DNA of 11,184 nt from DATARH01 sp035935235 (GTDB lineage Bacteria; Pseudomonadota; Alphaproteobacteria; ATCC43930; CGMCC-115725), in contig DASYXG010000221.1 in assembly GCA_035935235.1 (NCBI GenBank), positions 1 through 11,184 of the forward strand, read 5' to 3'. The notes beneath the pieces are model-generated. The model searched no databases and was not told the origin of the DNA. It saw nothing but the letters and a program-made list of their open reading frames with translations. Shown piece after piece: positions 1 through 6,370 of the stretch. The translations under genes were made by a program, and so were the position numbers. Numbering within the stretch: the first letter of the stretch is position 1; every line of letters starts with the position of its first letter.

Positions 1-13
1 AGAACACAATAAG

Positions 14-121
14 CTGTCATTCCCGCGAAAGCGGGAACCCATGAGCATCAATCGTCGCCAAGCCAGCACCGTCAGAGTTCATGGGTTCCGGGTTCATCGC
101 TGCGCGATGCCCCGGAATGAC
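14..121. repeat. Nested palindromic REP/MITE-like element, possibly ending the transporter operon
   Basis: Two arms face each other. The outer ends are perfect inverted copies (GTCATTCC at 16-23, GGAATGAC at 114-121). An inner pair also matches (GGAACCCAT at 34-42, ATGGGTTCC at 81-89). Each arm also folds on itself. The left arm has a CCCGC/GCGGG stem with a GAAA loop (22-35). The right arm has TTCCGGG (86-92) pairing with CCCGGAA (111-117) around a second stem, CATCGC/GCGATG (95-100/104-109). Elements of this look are dispersed in many alphaproteobacterial genomes, usually between genes. It starts 7 bases past the stop codon of the minus-strand binding-protein gene, so transcripts from that operon would form the hairpins and it may serve as a terminator or 3'-end stabiliser. 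No transposase is present. The repeat nature is inferred from structure, because only one copy is visible. Confidence 0.7.
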
Positions 122-128
122 GAGTGGG

Positions 129-1457
129 TTATCCGATCACCTTCAGCGCGGTCTGCTCGACATAGGGACGCAGCAGATCGTCGGCCGCCTTTTGCGCCGC
201 GACGACCGCGTCGGCCGGCGCGATTTTGGCGGAGAGGATCGCCTGGACCTGGTCCTCCATCGCCTTCCTGACCGCGACGGTGTTGAAGGTGTCGAACCAC
301 GGTACCGCGAATTTGAGCTGGTCGAGCGCGATCTTGGCGTCGGGATGGTCGGTCATGAACTGTTTCATCTCGGGGAGATCGTAGGCTGCCTTGCGCGGCG
401 AGAAATAGCCGGTGAAGCGGCTCCATTCACCGGCGACTTCCGGGCTGGTTAGCCACGAGATCAAGGTCCAGGCCGCAGCCTGCCGCTCCGGCGTGTTGCC
501 CTTGGGCAGGATCAGCGAGGCGCCGCCGATCGGCGCGGCGTTGCGCACGCTCTTGGGCAGGAACGCGACCTTGTACGGCGACTTCATATTGTCGCGGACA
601 AAGCTCAACGATCCGGTTGAGAGAAGCATCATCCCGAGGCGGCCGGCGAAGAACGCGCCGGTGCAGGCATTGGCGTCGCTGACGCCGGGCGGCATCACCT
701 TGGCCTTGTTGACCAGCGTATCGAGCATCGCCAGCGCGCCCTGCGCCGACGGCGCGTTGTAGTACACCTCGCCGCCGTAATCGTGGTTGTAGTACTGCCC
801 GCCGTTCTGCATGACGAAGGCGCTGGTGAGCCAGCCGCAATAATCGTAGGTGGCGGGAAAATTGATGCCCCAGCGCTCGCCGCCGGGCTTGGTCAGCTTC
901 TTCGCCGCGTCGATCCATTCGGCCCAGGTCGTCGGCGGCTTGTCGGGGTCGAGCCCGGCGTCCTTGAACGCATCGACCGCGTAATACATCAGCGGCGTCG
1001 AGTTCTGATAGGGAATGCCGTAGACCTTGCCGTCGATCACCGCGTTGGGTTTGAGGGCCGGCCAGAACTGGTCGAAGAAATCGGACGCGGTCTTGCCGTC
1101 CTTTTCGATGATCGGGTCGAACGGGTCGACGTCGCCGTTGATCACGTATTCGCGCACGAAATTGGCCGACATGATCACCGCGCCGGGCGGCTTGCCGGCC
1201 TTGATCGCGGCGCGGGTCTTGAGGCTGGTGTCGTCATAGCTGCCGGTATAGACGGCGGTCGCCTTGACCGCGCCTTGCTGCGCATTGAAGCGGTCGATCA
1301 GCTCTTTCATCTTGTCGGCGAGCTTGCCCTGCACCGGCACCGGGAAGAACAGATCGATCTCGACCGGGTCGGCGGCCAAGGCGGTGCGCGCCATCGCCGC
1401 CGCGGCGGGTATGGCGATCGCCGCGCCAAGCGCGGTGCGTCGGGTGATCTCGGTCAT
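129..1457 (-). CDS. ABC transporter substrate-binding protein, UgpB-like
   Basis: A 442-residue periplasmic binding protein (SBP family 1) that should capture the substrate for the two permeases encoded just upstream. The N-terminus carries a twin-arginine-like signal (TRRTAL, residues 5-10), a hydrophobic stretch and a likely cleavage after ALA near residue 28; no lipobox is seen. Similarity to glycerol-3-phosphate/glycerophosphodiester binding proteins rests on STGSL (280-284), IGGASL (310-315) and TGYF (349-352), which align with ligand-contacting parts of E. coli UgpB as I remember it. Length fits UgpB (about 440). The start has a strong ribosome site, AGGGGG, 7 bases upstream, and lies 12 bases after the UgpE-like gene, so it is last in the operon. 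The PhoB-like site before the operon favours a phosphate-containing ligand. A sugar or polyol remains possible. No ATPase gene follows; a palindromic repeat does. Confidence 0.82.
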   Translation of the reverse strand: MTEITRRTALGAAIAIPAAAAMARTALAADPVEIDLFFPVPVQGKLADKMKELIDRFNAQQGAVKATAVYTGSYDDTSLKTRAAIKAGKPPGAVIMSANFVREYVINGDVDPFDPIIEKDGKTASDFFDQFWPALKPNAVIDGKVYGIPYQNSTPLMYYAVDAFKDAGLDPDKPPTTWAEWIDAAKKLTKPGGERWGINFPATYDYCGWLTSAFVMQNGGQYYNHDYGGEVYYNAPSAQGALAMLDTLVNKAKVMPPGVSDANACTGAFFAGRLGMMLLSTGSLSFVRDNMKSPYKVAFLPKSVRNAAPIGGASLILPKGNTPERQAAAWTLISWLTSPEVAGEWSRFTGYFSPRKAAYDLPEMKQFMTDHPDAKIALDQLKFAVPWFDTFNTVAVRKAMEDQVQAILSAKIAPADAVVAAQKAADDLLRPYVEQTALKVIG

Positions 1458-1469
1458 GTGCTTGCCCCC

Positions 1470-2288
1470 TTACTTGATGCCGGAAAAGATGAAGGACGAA
1501 ACGAAGCGCCGCTGGAACACAAGGAACAGGATGAGCAGCGGCGCGGCGACGAGAAAGGTGCCGGCGGCGATGACGCCCCAGGCCGACCCCGCCTCGGCGC
1601 CCGAGGCGAACGACGCAAGGCCGACGGTCAGCACCTGGTTCTTCGGCGACGAAACCGCCATCAGCGGCCACAGGAATTCGTTCCAGTGCGCGGTCACCGA
1701 GACGATGGCGAAGGCAGCGAGACCGGGCCGCGCCAGCGGCAGCAGCACATGGCGGATCAGCACCGCGACCCCGGCGCCATCAAGCATTGCCGCTTCCTCG
1801 AAATCGCGCGGGATCGAGCGGAATGTCTGACGCATCAGGAAGACGCCGAACGCCGAGGCGAAATAGGGCGCCATGATGCCGAGCAGCTTGTCATAGAGGT
1901 GCAGCGACACCAAGGTCGCGAGGTTCGGCACGATCAGTAGCGGCGGGATCAGCAGCAGCTGCAGCAGGAAGGCAGAAAACAGCCAGTCGCGGCCGGGGAA
2001 GCGCATCCGCGCGAAGGCGTAGCCGGCCATGCTAACCGTCACCAGCTGCACCGCGAGGATGCCGCCGCACATCAGCAGGGTGTTGAGGTACCAGAGCGGG
2101 AAGCTGCCGCTGGTCCAGGCTTCCGCGAAATTGTCGAGGTTGAAGTGCCCGCTCGGTGTCAGCGAGGCGATATCGGCGGGCACGCCGGGGCGCAGGGAGG
2201 CGACCGCCATCCAGGCGAACGGCACCGCCCAGAGGAGCGCCGCCGCGCCGGCGGCGATCAGCGCGAGGCGACGCCCGTCAGCTCTCAT
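1470..2288 (-). CDS. ABC transporter permease, UgpE-like (MalG family)
   Basis: A 272-residue inner-membrane permease, the normal size for the MalG/UgpE branch of carbohydrate-type importers. About six membrane segments can be seen, beginning near residues 10-30 and ending near 242-260. The cytoplasmic EAA loop that docks onto the ATPase is clear at about residues 164-184 (EEAAMLDGAG, then I and LP). It would pair with the UgpA-like permease to form the channel. Its start overlaps the end of that gene by 11 bases, which points to translational coupling, and its stop lies 12 bases before the binding-protein start. The family assignment is firm. The substrate is inferred only from the UgpB-like partner and the upstream PhoB-like site. 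Confidence 0.88.
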   Translation of the reverse strand: MRADGRRLALIAAGAAALLWAVPFAWMAVASLRPGVPADIASLTPSGHFNLDNFAEAWTSGSFPLWYLNTLLMCGGILAVQLVTVSMAGYAFARMRFPGRDWLFSAFLLQLLLIPPLLIVPNLATLVSLHLYDKLLGIMAPYFASAFGVFLMRQTFRSIPRDFEEAAMLDGAGVAVLIRHVLLPLARPGLAAFAIVSVTAHWNEFLWPLMAVSSPKNQVLTVGLASFASGAEAGSAWGVIAAGTFLVAAPLLILFLVFQRRFVSSFIFSGIK

Positions 2289-3219
2289 AATGGACCCCGC
2301 GCTCGATCAGCCGAAACGAGGTCACGGTCAGGGTCAAGAGAGCGGCGACGCTGACCACCGTCGCCGCCGAGGCGAGCCCGGTGTCGGAATTCTGCGCGGC
2401 CTGCTGGTAGATGTAATAGAGCAGGAGATTGGTCGCATCGGACGGGCCGCCCTGGGTCATGGTCACGACGTGATCGACCTGGGTCAACGCGTTGAGCAGC
2501 GCGATCGGCACGACAAAGCCGAAGGTCGGCCCCAGCAACGGCAGGACGATGCTGCGCAGCCGCCGCCAAGCGCCGGCGCCGTCGATCGTCGCGGCGTCGA
2601 CCAGGTCCTGCGGCACCCCGGCGAGGCCGGCGAGGAAGAACAGCATGTAGTAACCGGTGTTCTTCCAGATCGTGATCGCGATAACCGCGCCCAGCGCCAG
2701 ATCCGGATCGCCGAGCCAATTGACCAGCCCGAACCCGAGCTTGTGCAGATAGAAGTCGAGGAGCCCGTCGCCGGGCAGCAAGATGAAGCTGAACAGCGCC
2801 GCCGCCGCGACCAGCGGGATCAACAGCGGCATCACCACCAGCGTGCGCAGGATCGCCGTGAACCGGCTGCTTTCGCGTAACGCCAGAGCCAGCGCCAGAG
2901 CGAGGACCAGGCTCGGGACGATGGTGCCAACCGCATAGACCAGATTGTTCGCGGCGGCGCGGGCGAAATGCGGGTCGGCGAAGAGGCGCTGGTAATTGCC
3001 GAAGCCGAGCGCCGTGTCGCCGGCGAAACGCCCCACCATCAGCGACTCGACCGCCACCCGCAACACCGGGCCGTAGGTGAACAGCGCCAAGAATACCAAC
3101 GACGGCGCCAGCAGCGCCGCGACCGGCAGCCAGCGGCGGCGCCGCCGGGTCAGACTTAGCGACAACGGCCTCGCACTGGCGCCAAGCGCGCGCTGGTCGA
3201 TCGGAACTGCACTGGTCAC
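2278..3219 (-). CDS. ABC transporter permease, UgpA-like (MalF family)
   Basis: A 313-residue permease that partners the UgpE-like protein. The N-terminus is basic (RRRRR around 25-29), followed by a first membrane segment at about 31-50. The EAA loop lies at about 205-228 (DLVDAATIDGAG then IVLPLLGP). The stretch TMTQGGPSDATN (253-264) is typical of the UgpA/MalF-type partner. The start chosen is GTG. No good Shine-Dalgarno sequence precedes it, and a TTG at codon 19 preceded by GAGG is a possible alternative, so the first 18 residues are uncertain. It is first in the transporter operon, and the PhoB-like repeats lie 24-63 bases upstream of the start. Confidence 0.87.
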   Translation of the reverse strand: MTSAVPIDQRALGASARPLSLSLTRRRRRWLPVAALLAPSLVFLALFTYGPVLRVAVESLMVGRFAGDTALGFGNYQRLFADPHFARAAANNLVYAVGTIVPSLVLALALALALRESSRFTAILRTLVVMPLLIPLVAAAALFSFILLPGDGLLDFYLHKLGFGLVNWLGDPDLALGAVIAITIWKNTGYYMLFFLAGLAGVPQDLVDAATIDGAGAWRRLRSIVLPLLGPTFGFVVPIALLNALTQVDHVVTMTQGGPSDATNLLLYYIYQQAAQNSDTGLASAATVVSVAALLTLTVTSFRLIERGVHYES

Positions 3220-3242
3220 GGCCCGGTCTGTAGTGAGGCTCG

Positions 3243-3282
3243 ATGAAGCCAGGATGATAGTTAGATGGCGGTTTTGTTACAG
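3243..3282 (-). promoter_or_regulatory. Candidate PhoB binding site (Pho box) for the transporter operon
   Basis: On the minus strand four 7-base elements recur at exactly 11-base spacing: CTGTAAC (3276-3282), CCGCCAT (3265-3271), CTATCAT (3254-3260) and a weaker GCTTCAT (3243-3249). Against the PhoB half-site CTGTCAT they match at about 5, 5, 6 and 4 of 7 positions. The first two 4-base spacers are AAAA and CTAA, A-rich as PhoB spacers often are. The array lies in the 77-base gap between the glycosyltransferase stop and the UgpA-like start and points toward the transporter. TATCAT inside the third element could also be a -10 box, with CTGTAA 17 bases before it as a poor -35. PhoB control is inferred from period, orientation and position. 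Confidence 0.55.
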
Positions 3283-3296
3283 CCTATTAACGCCGG

Positions 3297-4292
3297 CTAC
3301 ATCCGGGCGAGGTGCCGAACGAATTGATCGATACAGGCTTGCCAGCTGAAAAGCTGGGCATGAGCGAGGCAGCGCTCGCGAGGAATAGCGAGCGCCGCAA
3401 GCGCCGCTCTGCTGAGGTCTTCGTCGATGACACCGGCGCCGCTATCGCCGATCACGTCGGTCGGACCGGCCGACGGGTAGGCGGCGACCGGCACGCCGCA
3501 CGCGAGCGCCTCGAGCAGCACCAGGCCGAAAGTCTCGGTGCGGCTCGGCAACACCATCACATCGGCGGCAGCATAATGGCGCACCAGCGCCTCGCCCGAC
3601 TGCGCGCCGGTGAAGTGGACGCCCGAATAGCGGCGTTGCATCGCCGGCAGTGACGGACCGTCGCCGACGACGAGCTTCGATCCGGGTAGATCGAGGTCGA
3701 GAAACGCCGGCAGGTTCTTCTCCACCGCGACCCGGCCAACATAGAGAAAGACCGGTCGCGGCAGCTCGACCGCCGGCGGACACCCGGGCCGGAACAGCAC
3801 CGTATCGACGCCGCGCGTCCAGGCGACGAGCCGGTCGAAGCCCCACGCCGTCAACTCACGGCGCACCGTCTCGGTCGCGACCATCACCCCCTGCGAGGGC
3901 GCATGGAACCGGCGCAGCGCCGCATAGCTCCACGACAAAGGCAACCCGCAGCGGGCCCGGACGTATTCGGGAAAGCGGGTATGGTAGGCGGTGGTGAACG
4001 GCCAGCCCTGCGCCAGGCAGAAGGCGCGCGCGGCGAGGCCCAGCGGACCTTCGGTGGCGATATGCACCGCCTCCGGGCGGTAGGCGGCAAGCTCTCGGCC
4101 GAGCGCGCCACCGGCGCCAATCGCCAACCGAATGGTTGAGTATCCGGGGCACGGGATGGTGCGATAACGGTCGGGGCCGAACACTTCGGCGTCATGACCG
4201 GCCGCCGCGAGGCCATCCCGCACCGCCGACAGGGTGCGCACGACGCCGTTGATCTGCGGGTGCCACGCGTCGGTGACGATCGCGACCCTCAT
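3297..4292 (-). CDS. agt: GT4-family glycosyltransferase, Agt-like (diacylglycerol glycosyltransferase)
   Basis: A 331-residue GT-B fold glycosyltransferase of the GT4 family. The N-terminal sequence ending in WHPQINGVVRT (10-20) is the hallmark of the branch that contains MgtA, SqdX and the Agt lipid glycosyltransferases. The nucleotide-sugar half has VGRVAVEKNL (185-194) and the EX7E motif (E253, E261) in PSRTETFGLVLLEALACG. Known Agt proteins transfer glucose, galactose or glucuronate from a UDP-sugar to diacylglycerol at the inner membrane. The start at 4292 has GAGG 6 bases upstream. A longer frame exists but would run into plcP and reads as out-of-frame plcP. It lies 25 bases after plcP, whose reaction would supply its acceptor lipid. 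The family is sure. The lipid acceptor is inferred mainly from this neighbour, and the sugar is unknown. Confidence 0.8.
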   Translation of the reverse strand: MRVAIVTDAWHPQINGVVRTLSAVRDGLAAAGHDAEVFGPDRYRTIPCPGYSTIRLAIGAGGALGRELAAYRPEAVHIATEGPLGLAARAFCLAQGWPFTTAYHTRFPEYVRARCGLPLSWSYAALRRFHAPSQGVMVATETVRRELTAWGFDRLVAWTRGVDTVLFRPGCPPAVELPRPVFLYVGRVAVEKNLPAFLDLDLPGSKLVVGDGPSLPAMQRRYSGVHFTGAQSGEALVRHYAAADVMVLPSRTETFGLVLLEALACGVPVAAYPSAGPTDVIGDSGAGVIDEDLSRAALAALAIPRERCLAHAQLFSWQACIDQFVRHLARM

Positions 4293-4317
4293 ACGGCGCC
4301 TCGCATCGTGCCCGCTC

Positions 4318-5145
4318 CTAGGCCTCCACCGTTTCGCGCTCCGGCTCGTCGACGAAGAGCGGCAGCTCGGGGTTGAGCAGGTCGAACTCGCGCTTCTCGG
4401 TCCAGGCGACGATCTCGAGTTGACCGTCGAAATGCTCGACCAGCGCGGTGCAGCTTTCGACCCAGTCGCCATCGTTGCAGTAGAGCACACCGCCGAGGTC
4501 GCGGATTTCGGCATGGTGGATATGACCGCAGACCACGCCATCGAACCCGCGGCGACGCGCCTCGTCCGACAAGGCCTCGGCGAACGAGCCGATGTACTGG
4601 ACCGCGTTCTTGACCCGCAGCTTCAGATAGGCCGAGAGCGACCAGTATTCGTAGCCGAAAAGGCGACGCAAATGATTGAAATAGCGGTTGATGTAGAGGG
4701 CGGCGGTGTAGGCGTTGTCGCCTAGTGCAGCGAGCCATTTGGCGTGCTTGACCACGGTGTCGTAGGCATCGCCATGGATGACGAGGAGCCGCCGTCCATC
4801 GGCGGTCTCATGGACCGCCTCGTCAAGCACCTCAACCCCGCCGAAATGCAGCATCGTGTAGTCGCGCAGCCACTCGTCGTGGTTGCCCGGCACGTAGATG
4901 ACACGGGTGCCCTTGCGCACCATGCGCAGCATCTTCTGCACGACGTCGTTATGAGCTTGCGGCCAGTACCAGGATTTTCTGAGACGCCAGCCATCGACGA
5001 TGTCGCCGACGAGGTAGATGGTCTGGGCATCGTTGTGGCGCAGGAAATCGATCAGATATTCGGCCTTGCAGCCGCGCGTACCGAGATGGATGTCGGAGAG
5101 CCAGATCGTCCGGTAGTGGCGACCGGGCTGCGGCATGTAGTTCAT
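4318..5145 (-). CDS. plcP: PlcP-like metallophosphoesterase (phospholipase C acting on membrane lipids)
   Basis: A 275-residue calcineurin-like phosphoesterase, generally annotated as UDP-2,3-diacylglucosamine diphosphatase (LpxH-like). All metal-binding motifs are present: SDIHLG (17-22, D18 and H20), GDIVDGW (47-53), PGNHDE (86-91), HGD (124-126) and GHIHH (207-211), followed by YCNDGDWVE (222-230). PlcP in Sinorhizobium and marine bacteria belongs to this family. It cleaves phospholipids to diacylglycerol and a phosphorylated head group during phosphate starvation. Neighbours decide the call here: a phospholipid methyltransferase ends directly before it and an Agt-like glycosyltransferase starts 25 bases after it. 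The start has GGGAGAG about 4 bases upstream, and the methyltransferase stop TGA abuts the ATG, so the two genes are coupled. A true LpxH role in lipid A synthesis is the main alternative, though alphaproteobacteria commonly use LpxI for that step. Confidence 0.78.
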   Translation of the reverse strand: MNYMPQPGRHYRTIWLSDIHLGTRGCKAEYLIDFLRHNDAQTIYLVGDIVDGWRLRKSWYWPQAHNDVVQKMLRMVRKGTRVIYVPGNHDEWLRDYTMLHFGGVEVLDEAVHETADGRRLLVIHGDAYDTVVKHAKWLAALGDNAYTAALYINRYFNHLRRLFGYEYWSLSAYLKLRVKNAVQYIGSFAEALSDEARRRGFDGVVCGHIHHAEIRDLGGVLYCNDGDWVESCTALVEHFDGQLEIVAWTEKREFDLLNPELPLFVDEPERETVEA

Positions 5146-5712
5146 TCACTCTCCCACGGCGGAATAGGCCCAGATCTGGGCCGGCGGAAGGTTGCGCCAC
5201 ACGCGAGCAACGCAAGCGCCGGCCAGGCCGAGCGGCCGCATCGCGATTGGCGAGGAAAACGCGTTGGTCAGTTGCAGGAATTTGCCGCCAGGCCCGAGCC
5301 GGGCGAGGCAGGGCGCGATCACCGCGCGCTGCGCTTCCAGTGGAAACCACTTGATCGGCAGGCTCGACACCACCGCGCAAAGCCGGTCGATGCCGCACTC
5401 GGTGAGGTGCCGTTCAAGCGCGGTCGCGTCGCCGACGATGGTCGCGATGCCGGGAAAATCGCGTTGCAAGGTCGCCGCCAGCGGAGGCTCGCGCTCAAGC
5501 GCTACGATGCGCTCAAGCGCATTGAGGCGACGCAACAAACCGCGCGTCAGGCTACCGGTGCCGGCACCGAGTTCGAGTACCGGGCCGGGCCGGGCCGTGT
5601 CGACGAGGCCGGCCATAACGGTGGCTAGCCGAGTACTACTCGGAGTAATCGCGGCAATCTGCAGCGGCTTCTGCAACCACAGACCGAAGAACAGGGCAGC
5701 GTCGCCGAACAT
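5146..5712 (-). CDS. PmtA-like SAM-dependent phospholipid N-methyltransferase
   Basis: A 188-residue class I methyltransferase of the KsgA-related type that includes bacterial phosphatidylethanolamine N-methyltransferase PmtA. The N-terminal stretch with KPLQIAAITPSSTRLA (15-30) matches the PmtA style. SAM-binding motif I is VLELGAGTGS (45-54), E74 is the likely ribose-binding acid, GDA (94-96) follows, and SSLPIKWFP (116-124) is the active-site loop equivalent of SGLP in PmtA. VWRNLPPAQIW (171-181) is the usual C-terminal motif. PmtA converts phosphatidylethanolamine to mono-, di- and trimethyl forms, the last being phosphatidylcholine. It is first in a three-gene run with plcP and agt. The ribosome site GGAAG sits only 3 bases before the ATG. 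Methylation of another amine-bearing lipid cannot be excluded. The enzyme class is firm; the exact substrate is moderate. Confidence 0.75.
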   Translation of the reverse strand: MFGDAALFFGLWLQKPLQIAAITPSSTRLATVMAGLVDTARPGPVLELGAGTGSLTRGLLRRLNALERIVALEREPPLAATLQRDFPGIATIVGDATALERHLTECGIDRLCAVVSSLPIKWFPLEAQRAVIAPCLARLGPGGKFLQLTNAFSSPIAMRPLGLAGACVARVWRNLPPAQIWAYSAVGE

Positions 5713-5860
5713 ACGCTTCCGCTAAGGTAGTCAATAGATAGACGCTAGCAGAGGTATGTTACAATTTTAGTGCATCTATTGGTGGTATATACGCGCACAA
5801 ACGTCGCGAAACTGTCACCTTTGGGTGCTAGCCCTCACCGATCACGGTACGGGGGTGGAG
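5713..5860. promoter_or_regulatory. Divergent intergenic promoter region
   Basis: This 148-base gap separates the minus-strand lipid-remodelling genes from the plus-strand gene at 5861. The half nearest the methyltransferase (about 5720-5790) is clearly richer in A and T than the surrounding genes, as expected of promoters. For the minus strand, TTGTAAC (5758-5764) followed 11 bases later by CTCTGCT (5747-5753) is a poor PhoB-like pair. For the plus strand, CTGTCAC (5812-5818) preceded 11 bases earlier by ACGTCGC (5801-5807) is another imperfect pair. Neither is convincing alone. No clear sigma-70 -35/-10 pair was found. Confidence 0.35.
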
Positions 5861-6211
5861 ATGAGCTCGAAGCACGTCCACGAGGCCATGCACCATCACG
5901 CGTTCAAGGCGGCCCTGTTAAAGGTCGCGGCGGCCAGCAGAAAGCTACGCCGTAATCGTGAAAAACGGCCGCGGACTGCTTGGTTTTCCGGGACCGCAGC
6001 TGCGGCGCGGCCGTCGGAGCCCGACCCGGTCAAGATCGCGGTATTGGCGATGGACAGTGTCGGCCGTGCTTCGATGCGCGCCGCCTTTACCGGGGTCGAG
6101 GTCAAGGTTGCGGTCCCCGATCACGCCACCGCGGCGATCCTTCGCGCCGCGCTCAACGAGACGGCGCGCACTCGCTCGACCGACCAGCTGGTGCGTGTGG
6201 TCGTCGATTAA
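5861..6211 (+). CDS. Small uncharacterised protein
   Basis: A 116-residue product that I do not recognise. The N-terminus is histidine-rich and basic (HVHEAMHHH near residues 5-13, then a run rich in K and R to about 39). After a variable alanine-rich stretch, a more ordered half follows with V/I-rich segments (VKIAVLAM, VEVKVAVP, LVRVVVD). No signal peptide or membrane segment is seen. The second half has strong coding character: nearly every codon ends in G or C, matching the neighbouring genes. The start at 5861 was chosen because GGGGGTGGAG directly precedes the ATG; an in-frame start at 5825 is possible. It is divergent from the methyltransferase-plcP-agt run. It could be a nucleic-acid- or metal-binding small protein, but that is a guess. 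Confidence 0.5.
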   Translation: MSSKHVHEAMHHHAFKAALLKVAAASRKLRRNREKRPRTAWFSGTAAAARPSEPDPVKIAVLAMDSVGRASMRAAFTGVEVKVAVPDHATAAILRAALNETARTRSTDQLVRVVVD

Positions 6212-6370
6212 GCCGCTAATGCCTCGGTTTGAAGTTCGGCTTCCGGGTGGCGAACGGACCGTCTGCCGCACCATGCGGGGGGTCGCCGATTCCGGCCGTT
6301 TCGCAAGGTTTACGGAGACGCGAGGTCACGAGCGCGGCTACTCTCGCGAGTATGTCGCGACGAGGCGAAG

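Noticed and set aside
14..20. Perfect PhoB half-site CTGTCAT at the left edge
   Set aside because: It belongs to the arm of the palindromic repeat and no second half-site lies 11 bases away.
783..1940. Long plus-strand open frame (385 codons) opposite the transporter genes
   Set aside because: It is antisense to the binding protein and the UgpE-like permease, has no recognisable family, and its composition (Arg, Gly, Asp, His rich) is that of a reverse-frame artefact in GC-rich DNA.
2029..2880. Plus-strand open frame (283 codons) opposite the two permeases
   Set aside because: Low-complexity Arg/Gln/Glu-rich translation, antisense to well-supported membrane proteins.
4293..4541. N-terminal extension of the glycosyltransferase to 4541
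   Set aside because: The extra 83 residues are Ser/Arg-rich out-of-frame plcP sequence; the family N-terminus begins at MRVAIVTDAW with a ribosome site just before it.
4318..5145. Naming the phosphoesterase LpxH and placing it in lipid A synthesis
   Set aside because: The motifs are shared by LpxH and PlcP, but the PmtA-like and Agt-like neighbours and the nearby Pho-like site favour phospholipid turnover. Kept as the main alternative.
4744..5628. Plus-strand open frame (294 codons) opposite plcP and the methyltransferase
   Set aside because: No domain resemblance; the opposite strand encodes intact catalytic motifs of two enzymes.
6343..6360. Short palindromes CTCGCGAG and TCGCGA before the secreted-protein gene
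   Set aside because: Such short self-complementary words are expected by chance in GC-rich DNA and show no repeat spacing or operator-like arrangement.
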